Part shown: positions 15,887-24,123 of the stretch, one piece after another | Layout of the letters: each line of letters begins with the position of its first letter | How positions within the stretch are numbered: position 1 is the stretch's first letter | The notes under the pieces: generated by a model | What the model was told of the DNA's origin: nothing | Database searches by the model: none | What the model saw: the letters and a program-made list of their open reading frames with translations, nothing else | Program-made: the position numbers and the translations under genes | NCBI GenBank assembly: GCA_963661325.1 | Contig: CAVLBP010000004.1 | Coordinates: forward strand, 1 to 43,007 | Direction: 5' to 3' | DNA from: Pararoseburia sp963661325 | GTDB lineage: Bacteria; Bacillota; Clostridia; Lachnospirales; Lachnospiraceae | Length of the DNA: 43,007 nucleotides

Positions 15887-17779
15887 ATGGGAAAAATTAT
15901 TGGTATTGATTTAGGTACAACAAACTCTTGTGTAGCAGTTATGGAAGGTGGTAAGCCAACCGTTATCGCCAATCAGGAAGGTGCAAGAACAACACCATCT
16001 GTTGTAGCATTTACAAAGACAGGAGAGAGATTGATCGGTGAGCCTGCAAAGCGTCAGGCAGTTACCAATGCAGAAAAGACGATCTCTTCTATTAAGAGAG
16101 ATATGGGTACAGACAATGGTCGTACCATCGATGGTAAGAAGTATTCTCCACAGCAGATCTCAGCAATGATCTTACAGAAGTTAAAGAGTGATGCAGAGAA
16201 CTATCTGGGTGAGCCTGTCACAGAAGCAGTTATCACTGTTCCTGCATATTTCAACGATGCACAGCGTCAGGCAACCAAGGATGCCGGTAAGATCGCAGGT
16301 CTTGATGTAAAGCGTATCATCAACGAGCCTACAGCAGCAGCCCTTGCTTATGGTCTTGACAATGAAAACGAGCAGAAGATCATGGTTTACGATTTAGGTG
16401 GTGGTACATTTGATGTATCTATCATTGAGATCGGTGATGGCGTTATCGAAGTTCTGGCAACCAGCGGTGATAACCGTCTTGGTGGTGATGACTTTGACCA
16501 GAAGATCACAGATTGGATGCTGGATGAGTTCAAGAAGGCAGAAGGCGTCGACCTTTCTACTGATAAGATGGCTCTCCAGAGATTAAAAGAAGCAGCAGAG
16601 AAGGCTAAGAAAGAACTTTCCGCTGCAACAACAACAAACATCAACTTGCCTTTCATCACTGCAACAGCAGAAGGACCAAAGCATTTTGATATGAACTTAA
16701 CACGTGCAAAATTCGATGAATTAACACATGACCTTGTAGAAAGAACAGCAGTTCCGGTACAGAACGCATTAAAGGATGCAGGTCTTACAGCAAGTGAACT
16801 TTCAAAGGTTCTCCTTGTTGGTGGATCAACCCGTATCCCAGCCGTACAGGATAAGGTAAAGGCACTTACAGGACATGAGCCAAGCAAGTCTTTGAACCCG
16901 GATGAATGTGTAGCCATCGGTGCTTCTATCCAGGGTGGTAAGTTAGCAGGTGATGCCGGTGCCGGTGAGATCTTACTTTTGGATGTTACACCACTTTCTC
17001 TTTCTATCGAGACTATGGGTGGTATCGCAACCAAGTTGATCGAGAGAAATACAACGATCCCTACCAAGAAGAGCCAGATCTTCTCTACCGCTGCTGATAA
17101 CCAGACAGCCGTTGATATCAACGTAGTACAGGGTGAGAGACAGTTTGCTAGAGACAACAAGTCTTTAGGACAGTTCCGTCTGGATGGTATCCCACCAGCA
17201 CGTCGTGGTGTTCCACAGATCGAGGTTACTTTCGATATCGATGCCAATGGTATCGTAAATGTATCCGCTAAGGATCTTGGTACAGGTAAGGAACAGCACA
17301 TCACTATTACAGCAGGATCTAACATGTCTGATGAAGACATTGAGAAGGCTGTTAAGGAAGCTGCTGAGTTTGAAGCACAGGATAAGAAGCGTAAGGAAGC
17401 CATTGACACCAGAAACGATGCTGATGCGTTTGTATTCCAGACAGAGAAGGCTTTGGAAGAAGTTGGCGACAAGATCGATGCAGCAGATAAGTCAGCAGTT
17501 GAGGCTGATATCGCAGCAATCAAGACAATCCTCGAGGCTCATCCGGAAGCAGAGGCTATGGATGATGCAACTGTTGCAGAGTTAAAGGCTGCACAGGAGA
17601 AATTGCAGGAGAGTGCACAGAAGGTATTCACAAAGATGTATGAGCAGCAGGCTCAGGCAGCAGGCGCACAGGGTGCAGGTCCTGACATGGGAGCCGGTGC
17701 AGGTCCTGATATGGGAGCAAACACCACTTACAATGCGGCAGATGATGATGTCGTAGATGCAGACTTCAAGGAAGTATAA
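15887..17779 (+). CDS. dnaK: Chaperone protein DnaK (Hsp70)
   Basis: 630 residues. The N-terminal ATPase domain starts GKIIGIDLGTTNSCVAVMEGGKP and includes AYGLDN and VYDLGGGTFDVSIIEIGDG. The substrate-binding domain follows (DVTPLSLSIETMGG ... ERNTTIPTKKSQIFSTAADNQ) and then the helical lid and a Gly/Ala-rich tail ending VVDADFKEV. It binds unfolded proteins with DnaJ and GrpE. Codon use is of the highly expressed type. It has its own strong AGGAGG and follows grpE after 70 nt, in which I see no second CIRCE. Confidence 0.98.
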   Translation: MGKIIGIDLGTTNSCVAVMEGGKPTVIANQEGARTTPSVVAFTKTGERLIGEPAKRQAVTNAEKTISSIKRDMGTDNGRTIDGKKYSPQQISAMILQKLKSDAENYLGEPVTEAVITVPAYFNDAQRQATKDAGKIAGLDVKRIINEPTAAALAYGLDNENEQKIMVYDLGGGTFDVSIIEIGDGVIEVLATSGDNRLGGDDFDQKITDWMLDEFKKAEGVDLSTDKMALQRLKEAAEKAKKELSAATTTNINLPFITATAEGPKHFDMNLTRAKFDELTHDLVERTAVPVQNALKDAGLTASELSKVLLVGGSTRIPAVQDKVKALTGHEPSKSLNPDECVAIGASIQGGKLAGDAGAGEILLLDVTPLSLSIETMGGIATKLIERNTTIPTKKSQIFSTAADNQTAVDINVVQGERQFARDNKSLGQFRLDGIPPARRGVPQIEVTFDIDANGIVNVSAKDLGTGKEQHITITAGSNMSDEDIEKAVKEAAEFEAQDKKRKEAIDTRNDADAFVFQTEKALEEVGDKIDAADKSAVEADIAAIKTILEAHPEAEAMDDATVAELKAAQEKLQESAQKVFTKMYEQQAQAAGAQGAGPDMGAGAGPDMGANTTYNAADDDVVDADFKEV

Positions 17780-17784
17780 AAAAC

Positions 17785-18954
17785 ATGGCAGAACAGAAGC
17801 GAGATTATTATGAAGTTCTCGGCGTAGAAAAAAATGCCGATGACGCAACGATCAAAAAAGCATACAGACAGTTGGCAAAGAAATATCACCCGGATATGAA
17901 TCCGGGTGATAAAGAAGCAGAGGTAAAGTTCAAAGAAGCCTCTGAAGCCTATGCTGTTTTGAGCGATCCGGATAAGAGAAGACAATATGACCAGTTTGGT
18001 CACGCTGCTTTTGACGGCAGTGCCGGTGGCGGCGGATTTGATTTCTCAGGCATGGATTTTGGAGATATCTTTGGAGATATCTTCGGCGATTTCTTTGGCG
18101 GTGGCGGCAGCAGACGTACCAACAATGGACCGATGAAAGGGCAGAATGTCCGTGCAAGAGTCAATATCAAGTTTGAAGAGGCAGCCTTTGGTTGTGAAAA
18201 AGAGATCGAACTGGTATTGAAAGATGAATGTGCAACTTGTCACGGATCCGGTGCAAAGCCCGGAACCACAAAGGATACCTGTCCGAAGTGTGGCGGTAAA
18301 GGAAAGATCGTAGTCACACAGCAGTCATTCTTTGGAACCGTACAGAATGTAACTTCCTGTCCGGAATGCCAGGGGACCGGTCAGATTATCAAGGAGAAAT
18401 GTATGGATTGCCATGGTACCGGATACATTTCCCGCAAAAAGAGAATTTCTGTATCCATTCCTGCCGGTATTGATAACGGACAGAGTGTTCGTATCCGTGA
18501 AAAGGGAGAACCGGGTATCAACGGTGGCCCGAGAGGAGACCTTTTGGTTGAGGTGCGTGTGGCACCGCATGCAATCTTCCAGAGAAGCGAATATGATATT
18601 TATTCTTCTGCTCCGATCTCATTTGCACAGGCAGCCCTGGGCGGCGAAGTCATGATCGATACTTTGGACGGCAAGGTCGTATATGAAGTAAAGCCAGGCA
18701 CACAGACTGATACCAGGATCCGCTTGCGTGGAAAAGGTATCCCATCTTTGCGCAACAAGAATATGCGCGGTGATCACTATGTCACTTTGGTGGTACAGGT
18801 TCCGACTGCTCTTAGTCATGAAGCAAAAGAAGCCTTGCGAAAGTTTGATGATGAGACTGGAAAGACCTTGAGAGCCGGAGGCACGGCGGTCAAGGAAGAA
18901 AAGAAGAAAAAAGGATTTATGGGCAAATTGAAAGATGCCGTAGATGATCTGTAA
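17785..18954 (+). CDS. dnaJ: Chaperone protein DnaJ (Hsp40)
   Basis: 389 residues, a complete type I DnaJ. The J domain (residues 5-70) has the HPD motif (YHPDMNPGD). A Gly/Phe-rich linker follows (GGGGFDFSGMDFGDIFGDIFGDFFGGGG). The zinc-finger domain has four CxxCxGxG-like repeats (CATCHGSG, CPKCGGKG, CPECQGTG, CMDCHGTG), then the C-terminal substrate-binding domain. It starts six bases after the dnaK stop, so it is co-transcribed and probably translationally coupled. It delivers clients to DnaK and stimulates ATP hydrolysis. Confidence 0.98.
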   Translation: MAEQKRDYYEVLGVEKNADDATIKKAYRQLAKKYHPDMNPGDKEAEVKFKEASEAYAVLSDPDKRRQYDQFGHAAFDGSAGGGGFDFSGMDFGDIFGDIFGDFFGGGGSRRTNNGPMKGQNVRARVNIKFEEAAFGCEKEIELVLKDECATCHGSGAKPGTTKDTCPKCGGKGKIVVTQQSFFGTVQNVTSCPECQGTGQIIKEKCMDCHGTGYISRKKRISVSIPAGIDNGQSVRIREKGEPGINGGPRGDLLVEVRVAPHAIFQRSEYDIYSSAPISFAQAALGGEVMIDTLDGKVVYEVKPGTQTDTRIRLRGKGIPSLRNKNMRGDHYVTLVVQVPTALSHEAKEALRKFDDETGKTLRAGGTAVKEEKKKKGFMGKLKDAVDDL

Positions 18955-18963
18955 AAGGCAAAA

Positions 18964-18989
18964 GCGATGGCGAAATGTCATCGCATTTT
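18964..18989 (+). terminator. Terminator of the hrcA operon
   Basis: GCGATG (18964-18969) pairs with CATCGC (18979-18984), followed by ATTTTT. Confidence 0.75.
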
Positions 18990-19016
18990 TGCGTAATAGG
19001 AAAATGAGGATAAGAC

Positions 19017-19556
19017 ATGAAAGTTTGGATAACAAGACACGGGCAGACTGCCCTCAACAAGAAGCAACTGATGCAGGGACTCTATGATGAACCATTAAAT
19101 GAGACCGGTATTGCACAGGCAAAGGAAGCCCGGGCAAAGATCGGTGACATGAAGTTTGATGCCGTTTATGCCAGCCCTTTGATCCGGGCACGCAAGACCG
19201 CATCCATCATCGGCGGGGTGCCTATGGATGAGGTGATCCTTGATCCGCGCATTATTGAAGTTGATTTTGGAAAATATGAGATGCGCTCTTATAAGCGTCT
19301 GGGCATCTGGATGTCTCTTTACTGGATGCTGCCGGAGGTCATCCCGGCACCAAAGACCGTTGAGCCGGTATCTTCTATGGTAGCGCGCAGCCGTTCCTTT
19401 TTGGAGGAATTGAAGACCAAGGATTATGAGAATGTGCTGGTGGTCTGTCATGGTGGTATCATCCGTGCCTTGTGCGGTGTTTTGGAAAATCGCAGAAATG
19501 GCATTAAATGGAGACCGAGACCGGAGAATTGTGAGATTCGTAAATATGAGCTATAA
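19017..19556 (+). CDS. Histidine phosphatase (phosphoglycerate mutase-like)
   Basis: 179 residues of the histidine-phosphatase superfamily. The N-terminus has the catalytic RHGQT motif (residues 7-11, His8). YASPLIRARKTA and the second His in VVCHGGIIRAL (about residues 142-152) complete the active site. Members include cofactor-dependent mutases, alpha-ribazole phosphatase and broad phosphatases; nothing nearby fixes the substrate. It follows the hrcA operon terminator and ends just before another hairpin. Confidence 0.88.
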   Translation: MKVWITRHGQTALNKKQLMQGLYDEPLNETGIAQAKEARAKIGDMKFDAVYASPLIRARKTASIIGGVPMDEVILDPRIIEVDFGKYEMRSYKRLGIWMSLYWMLPEVIPAPKTVEPVSSMVARSRSFLEELKTKDYENVLVVCHGGIIRALCGVLENRRNGIKWRPRPENCEIRKYEL

Positions 19557-19560
19557 ATAT

Positions 19561-19582
19561 GCCGCAGGGACTTCCCTGCGGC
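19561..19582. terminator. Perfect palindrome between convergent genes
   Basis: GCCGCAGGGA (19561-19570) pairs with TCCCTGCGGC (19573-19582) around a 2-nt centre. There is no long T-run on the plus strand, so termination is weaker than for the typical form. The arms resemble the dispersed repeat's ends. Confidence 0.55.
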
Positions 19583-19592
19583 AATCACTATC

Positions 19593-20501
19593 TTATTTTC
19601 CAAAGGATGGATCATCTAAAATATCCTGATACATTTCAATATATTTATCCGGACGGAAATCTGTAGCTCCATCGATCAATGGATTCGCACAGAAGAGATC
19701 GCGTGTGGCAAGGGTCAGATCGATTGTAGCTGTGTACATGTCACTCTCGTTTGCCAGTGGAGCAGTGAATTTATGACCGGCATAGTAATGAACTTCCCAG
19801 AGGTTTCGGCTTGGACCCATGATGCTGCTGCCGCCCCAGAAATCATTATATAAATCCACGCCTCCAAGGTTTGATGAAACAATGTAGATACGGTTGGTAA
19901 GGACATGGGCTTCTAATGTTGTTGTACCAAGAGCGATGCCGTGACATTTTGCCAATGCTGTGCAGTTAATGTGCATTCTGGCACCTTTGGCGGCTTCATA
20001 GCGAATCATTTCCGGGAAACAGTAGGAGTCATAGCAGATGGAGATACCGACAGGTCCCCATTCCGTATCAATAACGCAAGGCTTGTCTCCACGACTTGCC
20101 CAGTGTGGTTCCGGATAAGGCAGGTGCATCTTACGGTAGGAGCGGATCAATCCTTTTGGTCCACAGATGGCAAGAGCATTGTAAATGATGTCTGGATTTT
20201 GGGGATCTCTTTCCGGCATACCAAATACAGCGTAGATGCCGAGTTTTTTTGTCAGTTCAGCAACTTCCAAGGAGGAAGGTCCTGGAATCAGTTCAGCTTC
20301 TTTTGACTGCATTTTTTCAGGTTTTTCCTTGTCTTCTTCGTCATCATATCCGGTTAGTGCCATCTCCGGAAACACAACAAAGTCTGCTCCTTTTTTGGCA
20401 GCGGCTTCGATATAGCCCTTGATGCGGTTGAGGTTCTTTTCTTTTTCGCCCCAACTGGCATTAAAGGTGACGGTTGATACGGTGATGATGTCTTTCTTCA
20501 T
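19593..20501 (-). CDS. Nitrilase-superfamily carbon-nitrogen hydrolase (amidase type)
   Basis: 302 residues from ATG 20501, chosen because GAAAGGAG lies just upstream; an ATG six codons earlier overlaps that site. The Glu-Lys-Cys triad is visible: FPEMALTGY (Glu), YRKMHLPYPEPHW (Lys), ISICYDSYCFPEM (Cys). Family members hydrolyse amides, nitriles or N-carbamoyl amines with release of ammonia. The PYPEPHWASRGDKP insert and the short length differ from classical formamidase AmiF, so I do not give a substrate. It is divergent from the urtA operon and has a similar leader hairpin, so a role in nitrogen scavenging is likely (inference). Confidence 0.85.
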   Translation of the reverse strand: MKKDIITVSTVTFNASWGEKEKNLNRIKGYIEAAAKKGADFVVFPEMALTGYDDEEDKEKPEKMQSKEAELIPGPSSLEVAELTKKLGIYAVFGMPERDPQNPDIIYNALAICGPKGLIRSYRKMHLPYPEPHWASRGDKPCVIDTEWGPVGISICYDSYCFPEMIRYEAAKGARMHINCTALAKCHGIALGTTTLEAHVLTNRIYIVSSNLGGVDLYNDFWGGSSIMGPSRNLWEVHYYAGHKFTAPLANESDMYTATIDLTLATRDLFCANPLIDGATDFRPDKYIEMYQDILDDPSFGK

Positions 20502-20542
20502 AATGTAGGCTCCTTTCAAAACAGGTTATATAGAAATAGATA

Positions 20543-20618
20543 AAGCGCAATGAAATGTTTCAGACACTCCATTGCGCTTCCTTTCTGATAAGATAGCACA
20601 GAGTTCTCCTGAAAACAA
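20543..20618 (-). promoter_or_regulatory. Promoter and leader hairpin of the amidohydrolase gene
   Basis: On the minus strand TTGTTT (20618-20613), 17 bp, TATCTT (20595-20590). The leader then folds into a 16-bp hairpin (5' arm 20579-20564, loop CTGAA, 3' arm 20558-20543, two or more G-T pairs) followed by a T-containing stretch, resembling a terminator. The 5' arm could instead form CGC-AATGGA-GTG, a short stem with a hexaloop having A1 and G4. This resembles the urtA leader. Confidence 0.5.
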
Positions 20619-20701
20619 TGGAAAAAAGTTAGGTCGGACATGAAAAAAATCAGGTAGGAAAAAGGCTAAGTTTTTTCTGGGTAAATGCAAATTTAATTCG
20701 G

Positions 20702-20788
20702 TTTACTTTGCCGGTGGATCTTATATAATAAGTTCCAGCAGCAGGGAAAAGCAATGGCGCTTTGGTAGCGATACCAAGGCGCTTTTTC
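20702..20788 (+). promoter_or_regulatory. urtA promoter and putative ANTAR-type antitermination leader
   Basis: Promoter TTTACT (20702-20707), 16 bp, TATAAT (20724-20729). The leader has a small hairpin TTCC/GGAA (20733-20748). Next comes AAAGC-AATGGC-GCTTT (20748-20763), a 5-bp stem with a hexaloop carrying A at position 1 and G at position 4. Overlapping its 3' arm is an intrinsic terminator: GCGCTTTGGTA (20757-20767) with TACCAAGGCGC (20772-20782), then TTTTT. No plus-strand gene ends upstream within 1.2 kb, so this terminator must act as an attenuator. Known ANTAR targets use such hexaloop hairpins overlapping a terminator. The first hairpin does not have the canonical loop. Confidence 0.7.
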
Positions 20789-20824
20789 TATTTCTTTTAC
20801 CTTGTATATGAAAGGAGACACGAT

Positions 20825-22096
20825 ATGAAAAAGTGGAAGAATCATTTAAGAAAAGCAACAACAGCACTGCTGATTGCAACAACCACCCTTGGTTTGGCAG
20901 CTTGCGGCAGCAGTAGCAGTTCTTCATCCAAAGGTGATGGGGACACCCTAAAAGTGGGATTTATGAGTGACCAGTCAGGGGATAACGCGCTGACCTGTAA
21001 TGTAGAGGCATTTCAACTGGCCGTAGATGAGATCAACGCAGCGGGCGGTGTGCTTGGAAAGCAGATCGAGCCAATTATTGTAGATGGACAAAGCGATACC
21101 CAGCGTTATCAGAATTTGGCAAAGGAATTGATCCTTGATGACGATTGTGACGTTGTATTTCAGGATGGGACCAGTGCCAATCGTGAAGCCATCCGTTCTA
21201 CTTTTGAAGAAAACAAGAAATTACTGATCTATCCGACCTTCTATGAAGGTGGTGTGGCCAGCAGATATACAATCTGCACAGGAACAAATCCGGAACAGTC
21301 CATTTTGCCACTTATGCAGTATATCAAGAATAATAATGTAGGATCTAAGGTTTATATTCTGGCAGCAGATTATAACTATGGTCAGATTTCTGCACAGTGG
21401 GTAAGTGAATATTGTGATCAGTTGGGACTTGAAGTGGTTGGAACCGAATTTTCTCCACTTGGAACATCCCAGTTCAGCAGTTCTATCAGCAAAATTGAAA
21501 AGTCCGGAGCAGACATTGTCTATACCTTGCTTGTTGGATCTGCCCAGAGTTCTTTCTTTGATCAGTGGGTAAGTGCAGATGTAGAAGGTGTTGAATTAGC
21601 ATCCACCTGTAACATTGCATATTCCTACGAACAGAAGAAGGTAGCAGCACCGGGACTTTCCGGAATGCTTTCTGCAGCAAACTTCTTTGAGGATATGGAT
21701 ACAGACAGTGCTAAAGCATTTGTATCTGCTTTCCGTGCAAAATATCCGGATGAGGAATGTATTACCAACCAGTCAGAAGCTGTATATGCATCCGTATATT
21801 TGTGGAAGGCAGCTGTAGAGAAGGCCGGGACCGCAGATACGGAAGATGTAATTGATGCATTTGATACAGATGAGATCAGTGTAGAAGCACCATCCGGAAC
21901 TGTAAAGGTAGATGGAGCAACCCATCAGGCTATTCTTACGGTAACGATCGTACAGGTACAGGATGATCATTCCTTAAAGGTGTTAGAAACGGATGAAAAT
22001 GTGGAACCAACATATCTGAAGAGTCTAGGTGTAGATGTCAGAAAGAATGATCCGCAAACCCAGTACTCACCTTTGGAGGACGGAACCGGTAACTAG
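20825..22096 (+). CDS. urtA: Urea/amide ABC transporter substrate-binding lipoprotein
   Basis: 423 residues from ATG 20825, preceded by GAAAGGAGAC. A signal peptide ends in the lipobox LAAC-GSS, so the protein is lipid-anchored outside the membrane. The binding domain is of the Peripla_BP_5 type shared by UrtA and the amide sensor AmiC: VGFMSDQSGDNALT, FEENKKLLIYPTFYEGG, GSKVYILAADYNYG, EVVGTEFSPLGTSQFSSSISKIEKSGADIVYT. Context (complete urtBCDE, glnA, then urease) favours urea. A short amide is possible given the divergent amidohydrolase. First gene of an operon with an attenuator-like leader. Confidence 0.88.
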   Translation: MKKWKNHLRKATTALLIATTTLGLAACGSSSSSSSKGDGDTLKVGFMSDQSGDNALTCNVEAFQLAVDEINAAGGVLGKQIEPIIVDGQSDTQRYQNLAKELILDDDCDVVFQDGTSANREAIRSTFEENKKLLIYPTFYEGGVASRYTICTGTNPEQSILPLMQYIKNNNVGSKVYILAADYNYGQISAQWVSEYCDQLGLEVVGTEFSPLGTSQFSSSISKIEKSGADIVYTLLVGSAQSSFFDQWVSADVEGVELASTCNIAYSYEQKKVAAPGLSGMLSAANFFEDMDTDSAKAFVSAFRAKYPDEECITNQSEAVYASVYLWKAAVEKAGTADTEDVIDAFDTDEISVEAPSGTVKVDGATHQAILTVTIVQVQDDHSLKVLETDENVEPTYLKSLGVDVRKNDPQTQYSPLEDGTGN

Positions 22097-22115
22097 AAAA
22101 CAAAAAAGTATAACT

Positions 22116-22159
22116 ATGGAATGTGTCAGGAAAGAGAAGGTCTCGCCGGCATATTCCAT
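22116..22159 (+). other. Intercistronic hairpin between urtA and urtB
   Basis: ATGGAATGTG (22116-22125) pairs with CATATTCCAT (22150-22159), a 10-bp stem with one G-T pair and no T-run after it. It is probably an mRNA processing or stability element that could keep urtA levels above the other subunits. Confidence 0.5.
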
Positions 22160-22186
22160 TCCTATATGGGAGAAAGAGGTAATGGT

Positions 22187-23092
22187 ATGTTAGGAGAGAT
22201 CTTTGCATTTGTATATCAATTCATAGACAGTTTTGCATTCCTGGTCTTAGCTGCACTCGGGATGGCGATCATCTATGGCATGATGGGAATTACAAACATG
22301 GCGCAGGGAGAATTGATCATGATTGGTGCCTATGTTACAGACATTTCGGTCTGTAATTACGGGTTGCCATTGGTCGTTGGAATTGGGCTTGGAACGATTG
22401 TTACGGGATTTGTAGGACTTTTGATGGACAGGCTTGTGATCAAGCGTTTATATGACAGACCGCTGGATTCCGTGGTTGCCACATGGGGACTGAGTATTGC
22501 GATATCGCAGTTGATTTATATTATCTTTGGACCAAGTATGGCAAGTGTCAGCATTCCTTTCGGATCCTTTAAGGTGGCAGGAAATTCCTATTCTTATTAT
22601 CGCCTGCTTCTTATTGCAATTGCATTGATCCTGATTGTTCTGACATATTTGCTTTTTAAATATACCAGATTTGGTCTGCATTCCCGTGCAACTATGCAGA
22701 ATCGCGAGATTGCCAACAGTCTTGGCGTCAATGCAAATAAGATGAATGCAGGAACCTTTATGTTGGGATCTGCTTTGGCGGGGCTCTGCGGTGGACTTTA
22801 TCTGCCAACGATGTCTCTGACCCCAAGTTATGGAGAAAGTTTTTTGGTGCAGAGTTTTGTAACGGTGCTGGTAGGAGGTGCTGATCCATTGCTTGGTACG
22901 GTACTTGCCGGTGGCGGATTGGGTGTTGTTGAGAGTGTTCTGAATATGAAGTTCAATACCTTCTACGGAAAGATCGGTATTCTGATTATGGCGATCATCT
23001 TTATCCGGATTCTGCCAAACGGTTTTTCCGGATACTATAATTCTGTTCGCATGAAAGCAAAGTTGAAAAAAGAAAAGAAAGGGGAAAAGTAG
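22187..23092 (+). CDS. urtB: Urea ABC transporter permease UrtB
   Basis: 301 residues from ATG 22187 (AGAAAGAGGT upstream); the frame is open from 22121, but that part is the intercistronic hairpin. About eight membrane segments of the LivH/UrtB family (branched-chain type permease): FLVLAALGMAIIYGMMGITNMAQGELIMIGAYVT at the start, RATMQNREIANSLGVNANKMNAGTFMLGSALAGLCGGLY in the middle, and the ALAGG-like VLVGGADPLLGTVLAGGGLGVVES. It forms the channel with UrtC. This is the short form, without the extra N-terminal domain of some UrtB proteins. Confidence 0.92.
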   Translation: MLGEIFAFVYQFIDSFAFLVLAALGMAIIYGMMGITNMAQGELIMIGAYVTDISVCNYGLPLVVGIGLGTIVTGFVGLLMDRLVIKRLYDRPLDSVVATWGLSIAISQLIYIIFGPSMASVSIPFGSFKVAGNSYSYYRLLLIAIALILIVLTYLLFKYTRFGLHSRATMQNREIANSLGVNANKMNAGTFMLGSALAGLCGGLYLPTMSLTPSYGESFLVQSFVTVLVGGADPLLGTVLAGGGLGVVESVLNMKFNTFYGKIGILIMAIIFIRILPNGFSGYYNSVRMKAKLKKEKKGEK

Positions 23093-23095
23093 ATC

Positions 23096-24106
23096 ATGAA
23101 GGATTTAAAAACCATCTGTTCAGAAAACATAACAGCCCTTGCTGTGCTGCTGTTCGCACTTATCTTTCCCATGTTTCAGACAGCATATAAGGTAGATCAG
23201 TTTACCGGATTTTATGTAACTTGTCTTTTATCCTTTAGTATTATTCTGATCTGGGGCTATACCGGTATCTTTAGTTTTGGACAGGCTGCCTTTTATGGAA
23301 TAGGCGCTTATACCTATGCGATCATCAGTCTGAGTTCGGATAAAAATCTAACTATTTTAGCGGCAATTGTCGGCATTGCCATAGCCGGAATTTTTGCTCT
23401 GGTCCTCGGTTACTTTATGTTTTATGGAGGTGTCAACGAAATCTTTACCGGTATCATTACCCTGTGCGTTTCTATTGTCTGCGAGACCTTTATCGTACAA
23501 ACCAGTGGACCGGAGTGGAAGATTCTGGGAGTTTGGATCGGCGGTTATAACGGTTTGAATAATATTCCACGTCTTCAGATCGGCGACCAGCTTCTGACCG
23601 GAAATGCCTTGTATTTTCTTGTTGTAGCCATTGTATTTCTGGTTTATCTGGCTTTTCGTAAACTGACACATTCCAATATGGGATATGCACTCTTTGGTGT
23701 CCGTGAAAGTAAGCAGAGAAGTGAATTGTTTGGATACAAAACGGCAAAGATCCAGACACTGGCATTTGGGGCAAGTGGTGCCCTGGCCGGATTGGGCGGT
23801 GTCTTGTTTTCGGCATGGAGCGGTTATGTGGTACCGTCTACGCTTTCTGTAGATAATTCCACAGTTGCGGTTGTTATGGTGGCTCTGGCTGGAAGAAAGA
23901 ATGTGACCGGTGCCCTGATCATGACCCTGATCTATTCCTACTTTACGCATGAACTGGCAGCCAGCGGAAACATTTATTCCAATGTCATCCTTGGTATTTT
24001 GCTGGTTCTGATCGTTATGTTTATGCCTGAGGGTGCGCTGGTAGAACTCTTCAATAAAATTGACGCATTATTTGCAAAAATCTTCCGTAAGAAGAATAAC
24101 GCATAG
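23096..24106 (+). CDS. urtC: Urea ABC transporter permease UrtC
   Basis: 336 residues, about nine to ten membrane segments, LivM/UrtC family. Characteristic stretches are IILIWGYTGIFSFGQAAFYGIGAYTYAII, FGYKTAKIQTLAFGASGALAGLGGVLFSAWSGYVVPSTLSVDNS and a C-terminal MFMPEGALVELF. It starts three bases after urtB with AAAGGGGAAAAG upstream, so it is coupled to it. It pairs with UrtB in the membrane. Confidence 0.92.
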   Translation: MKDLKTICSENITALAVLLFALIFPMFQTAYKVDQFTGFYVTCLLSFSIILIWGYTGIFSFGQAAFYGIGAYTYAIISLSSDKNLTILAAIVGIAIAGIFALVLGYFMFYGGVNEIFTGIITLCVSIVCETFIVQTSGPEWKILGVWIGGYNGLNNIPRLQIGDQLLTGNALYFLVVAIVFLVYLAFRKLTHSNMGYALFGVRESKQRSELFGYKTAKIQTLAFGASGALAGLGGVLFSAWSGYVVPSTLSVDNSTVAVVMVALAGRKNVTGALIMTLIYSYFTHELAASGNIYSNVILGILLVLIVMFMPEGALVELFNKIDALFAKIFRKKNNA

Positions 24107-24123
24107 AGAGGAGAAAAAGTCAT

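Noticed and set aside
16387..17523. 378-codon open frame antisense to dnaK
   Set aside because: It lies entirely within dnaK on the other strand, has a Ser/Ala-rich composition produced by the biased codons of dnaK, and no ribosome site.
22121..22186. urtB start at 22121
   Set aside because: The extra 22 codons fall on the intercistronic hairpin and lack a ribosome site; ATG 22187 has AGAAAGAGGT.
23357..23950. 197-codon open frame antisense to urtC
   Set aside because: Shadow of the permease gene; Gln/His-rich product without family similarity or start signal.
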